From: Desmodus rotundus
Lineage: Eukaryota > Chordata > Mammalia > Chiroptera > Phyllostomidae
Assembly: GCF_022682495.2 (NCBI RefSeq)
Contig: NC_071389.1
Coordinates: forward strand, 58,736,239-58,800,238
DNA length: 64,000 nucleotides
Direction of reading: 5' to 3'
A program made the position numbers and the translations under genes. Below, one piece after another: positions 62,583 through 64,000 of the stretch (position 1 is its first letter; every line of letters starts with the position of its first letter). A model generated the notes under the pieces. The model searched no databases and was not told where the DNA came from. It was given only the letters and a program-made list of their open reading frames with translations.

Positions 62583-64000
62583 GTAAGTTTGATTTTTAGA
62601 TGTTAGCTTAGTTAGCATTTCTTGACTTAGTCTAAAAACAGGTTTTAGAAGATTTATTTTTACTTTTGATTAAAACATGCATTTAAAATTACTCTTTTGT
62701 TTGAAAGTTGTAAATAATTAATGAAAAATCCTTTTTACATTGCACTTGAGTCTGTTAGTTTCATACTATTTTTCTGAATTTCTTTCATTATGATGGTCCC
62801 TTTCTCACAGCAAAGGACATTTACTCGTTACTTTTCCTGAATAACACTAACACACTAGCAGATGGTCACTTTCCAAATGGTTTGTCTTCAAAAAAGAAAT
62901 TAAAACGTTATAGTACCAGAGAGAGATGTTGTAATGTATCCCATTTAAATTAACAGGTTGTCCTTTTCAACTATTTTATAATCATAAAACAGCTCAATGT
63001 CACATAAAAGGCTAAAGACTGGAGTAAGTGGAATCATGGGTAATTTGAAATAAGTACAGGCCTGTGTGATTTAGAGTCCTGTGCTTGAACACACTGGGAA
63101 TTACTGTTTTCTTAAAAAAGATGTACATGATATAGTATTATAGCATTTTGGTGGTATTGGATTCTAGTACAGTTGGTTCATAACAAAAATGAACAGTTTT
63201 AAAACATACATACATCCTGAAAGAAGATATGTCATTCAAAACCATTTAATTAAAACAATTTTAGCCTAACAATGAAATCAAATATGAAAATAATTAATCT
63301 GTTTCACTCTCCTACCCATGCCTCCACCCCATCAAGGACATCAAGGAAGGACCTCTACTTCTGATTGGCTTTGAGACTGTTGAATTATTTTCAGTCTAGG
63401 ATTAGACTGAAAGTATCATTGTAGGACTAGAAATACAACATATAGAAGAATAGATTCAGTCAGTGTGTTTAGGAAATATCTGGAGAAACTGAACCATTCT
63501 CAAAATGCAGGCTTGTTATTGAACAAAGAGGAAAATTCTAAAAATACTTAGGAGTAAATAAAGACACTGGAATTTATCCCAGTTAAAAAAATAATTTGTT
63601 TCAATCTCTCTCTGTGGCTAAATAGCCCCTAAATACTGTCTTTGAGCAGACACTTGGCTCTGGGCTATCATTCCTTCATCTAGAAAGGACATTAGATAAC
63701 TCTTAAGTCCTTTATGAAAACTTTATCACTATTGGATTGGTGAGTAGTCACTCAACCCAGAATAAGATGTTTAAAATGCACTTGCTCAGGGTATATCTGT
63801 CATGAAGCACAAAGGAGTTCTTACGATGACTCTTATTCTTAACTAGTAAAAAATGAAGTGTTACAGAAACTCAGGTATAAAACAATGAATTTGATTTTTA
63901 GTTCTGATTACTAGCACTGTAACAAAAACAAGTTCTATAAATATGCTGAGATTTCTTTGATTCCTAATCTGAACAAAGGAAATAATAATTTTTCAAGTTG
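62583..64000. other. ADGRL2 intron continuing beyond the window
   Basis: AT-rich, with no exon for the lectin-like domain and no recognisable repeat. The first coding intron therefore exceeds 38 kb. Confidence 0.5.

Noticed and set aside
25871..64000. Search for the second coding exon of ADGRL2 (lectin-like domain)
   Set aside because: No segment encoding the expected continuation was seen downstream, so it is placed outside the window.

Overview
This window is mammalian nuclear DNA: AT-rich, intron-dominated, with no operon structure and no intact long reading frame. The lineage marker is the SINE content. Six copies of a tRNA-derived, roughly 200-bp SINE carry the heads, 'CCAGTCAGGGCAC' core and 'AAAATAAATAAA'-type tail that I recognise as the Ves family of yangochiropteran bats, several with intact target-site duplications. 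Older layers (MIR, L2, L1, hAT and Tigger DNA-transposon relics) are those shared by placental mammals. The best reading is a bat chromosome; genus and family cannot be decided from this.

Only one gene is supported, on the + strand: ADGRL2 (latrophilin-2, an adhesion G-protein-coupled receptor). Its first coding exon is at 25698-25870: about 100 bases of 5' UTR with several short upstream ORFs, a strong-context ATG at 25798, and 24 codons plus one base of signal peptide up to a consensus donor. Everything left of it (1-25697) is intron between an unseen upstream promoter/UTR exon and this exon. Everything to the right (25871-64000) is the start of a very long first coding intron. The exon for the lectin-like domain was not found, so the rest of the receptor lies beyond the window.

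Layout: 1-12.9 kb is quiet AT-rich intron with one young SINE (4.7 kb) and a candidate untranslated exon (3.8 kb). 12.9-15.3 kb holds an almost perfect 114-bp direct duplication and a short L1 tail. 17-25.3 kb holds a hAT relic, SINEs, a MIR, a palindromic mariner-like element and Tigger fragments. 25.7-25.9 kb is the ADGRL2 exon. 29.9-34.6 kb has two MER5-type relics flanking an old antisense L1. 37-42 kb has an inverted pair of SINEs, a CpG-dense hAT relic and a Tigger copy. 47-54 kb has MIR/L2 remnants, a SINE and an L1 3' end. 57-64 kb has candidate conserved noncoding DNA, a second palindromic mariner-like copy, a composite DNA transposon and a phase-compatible candidate cassette exon.

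No new biological system is evident. The points most worth checking are the recent 114-bp duplication, the clustered upstream ORFs in all three frames of the ADGRL2 leader, and the two exon-like stretches with good splice signals. All family names come from recalled sequence patterns, not searches.
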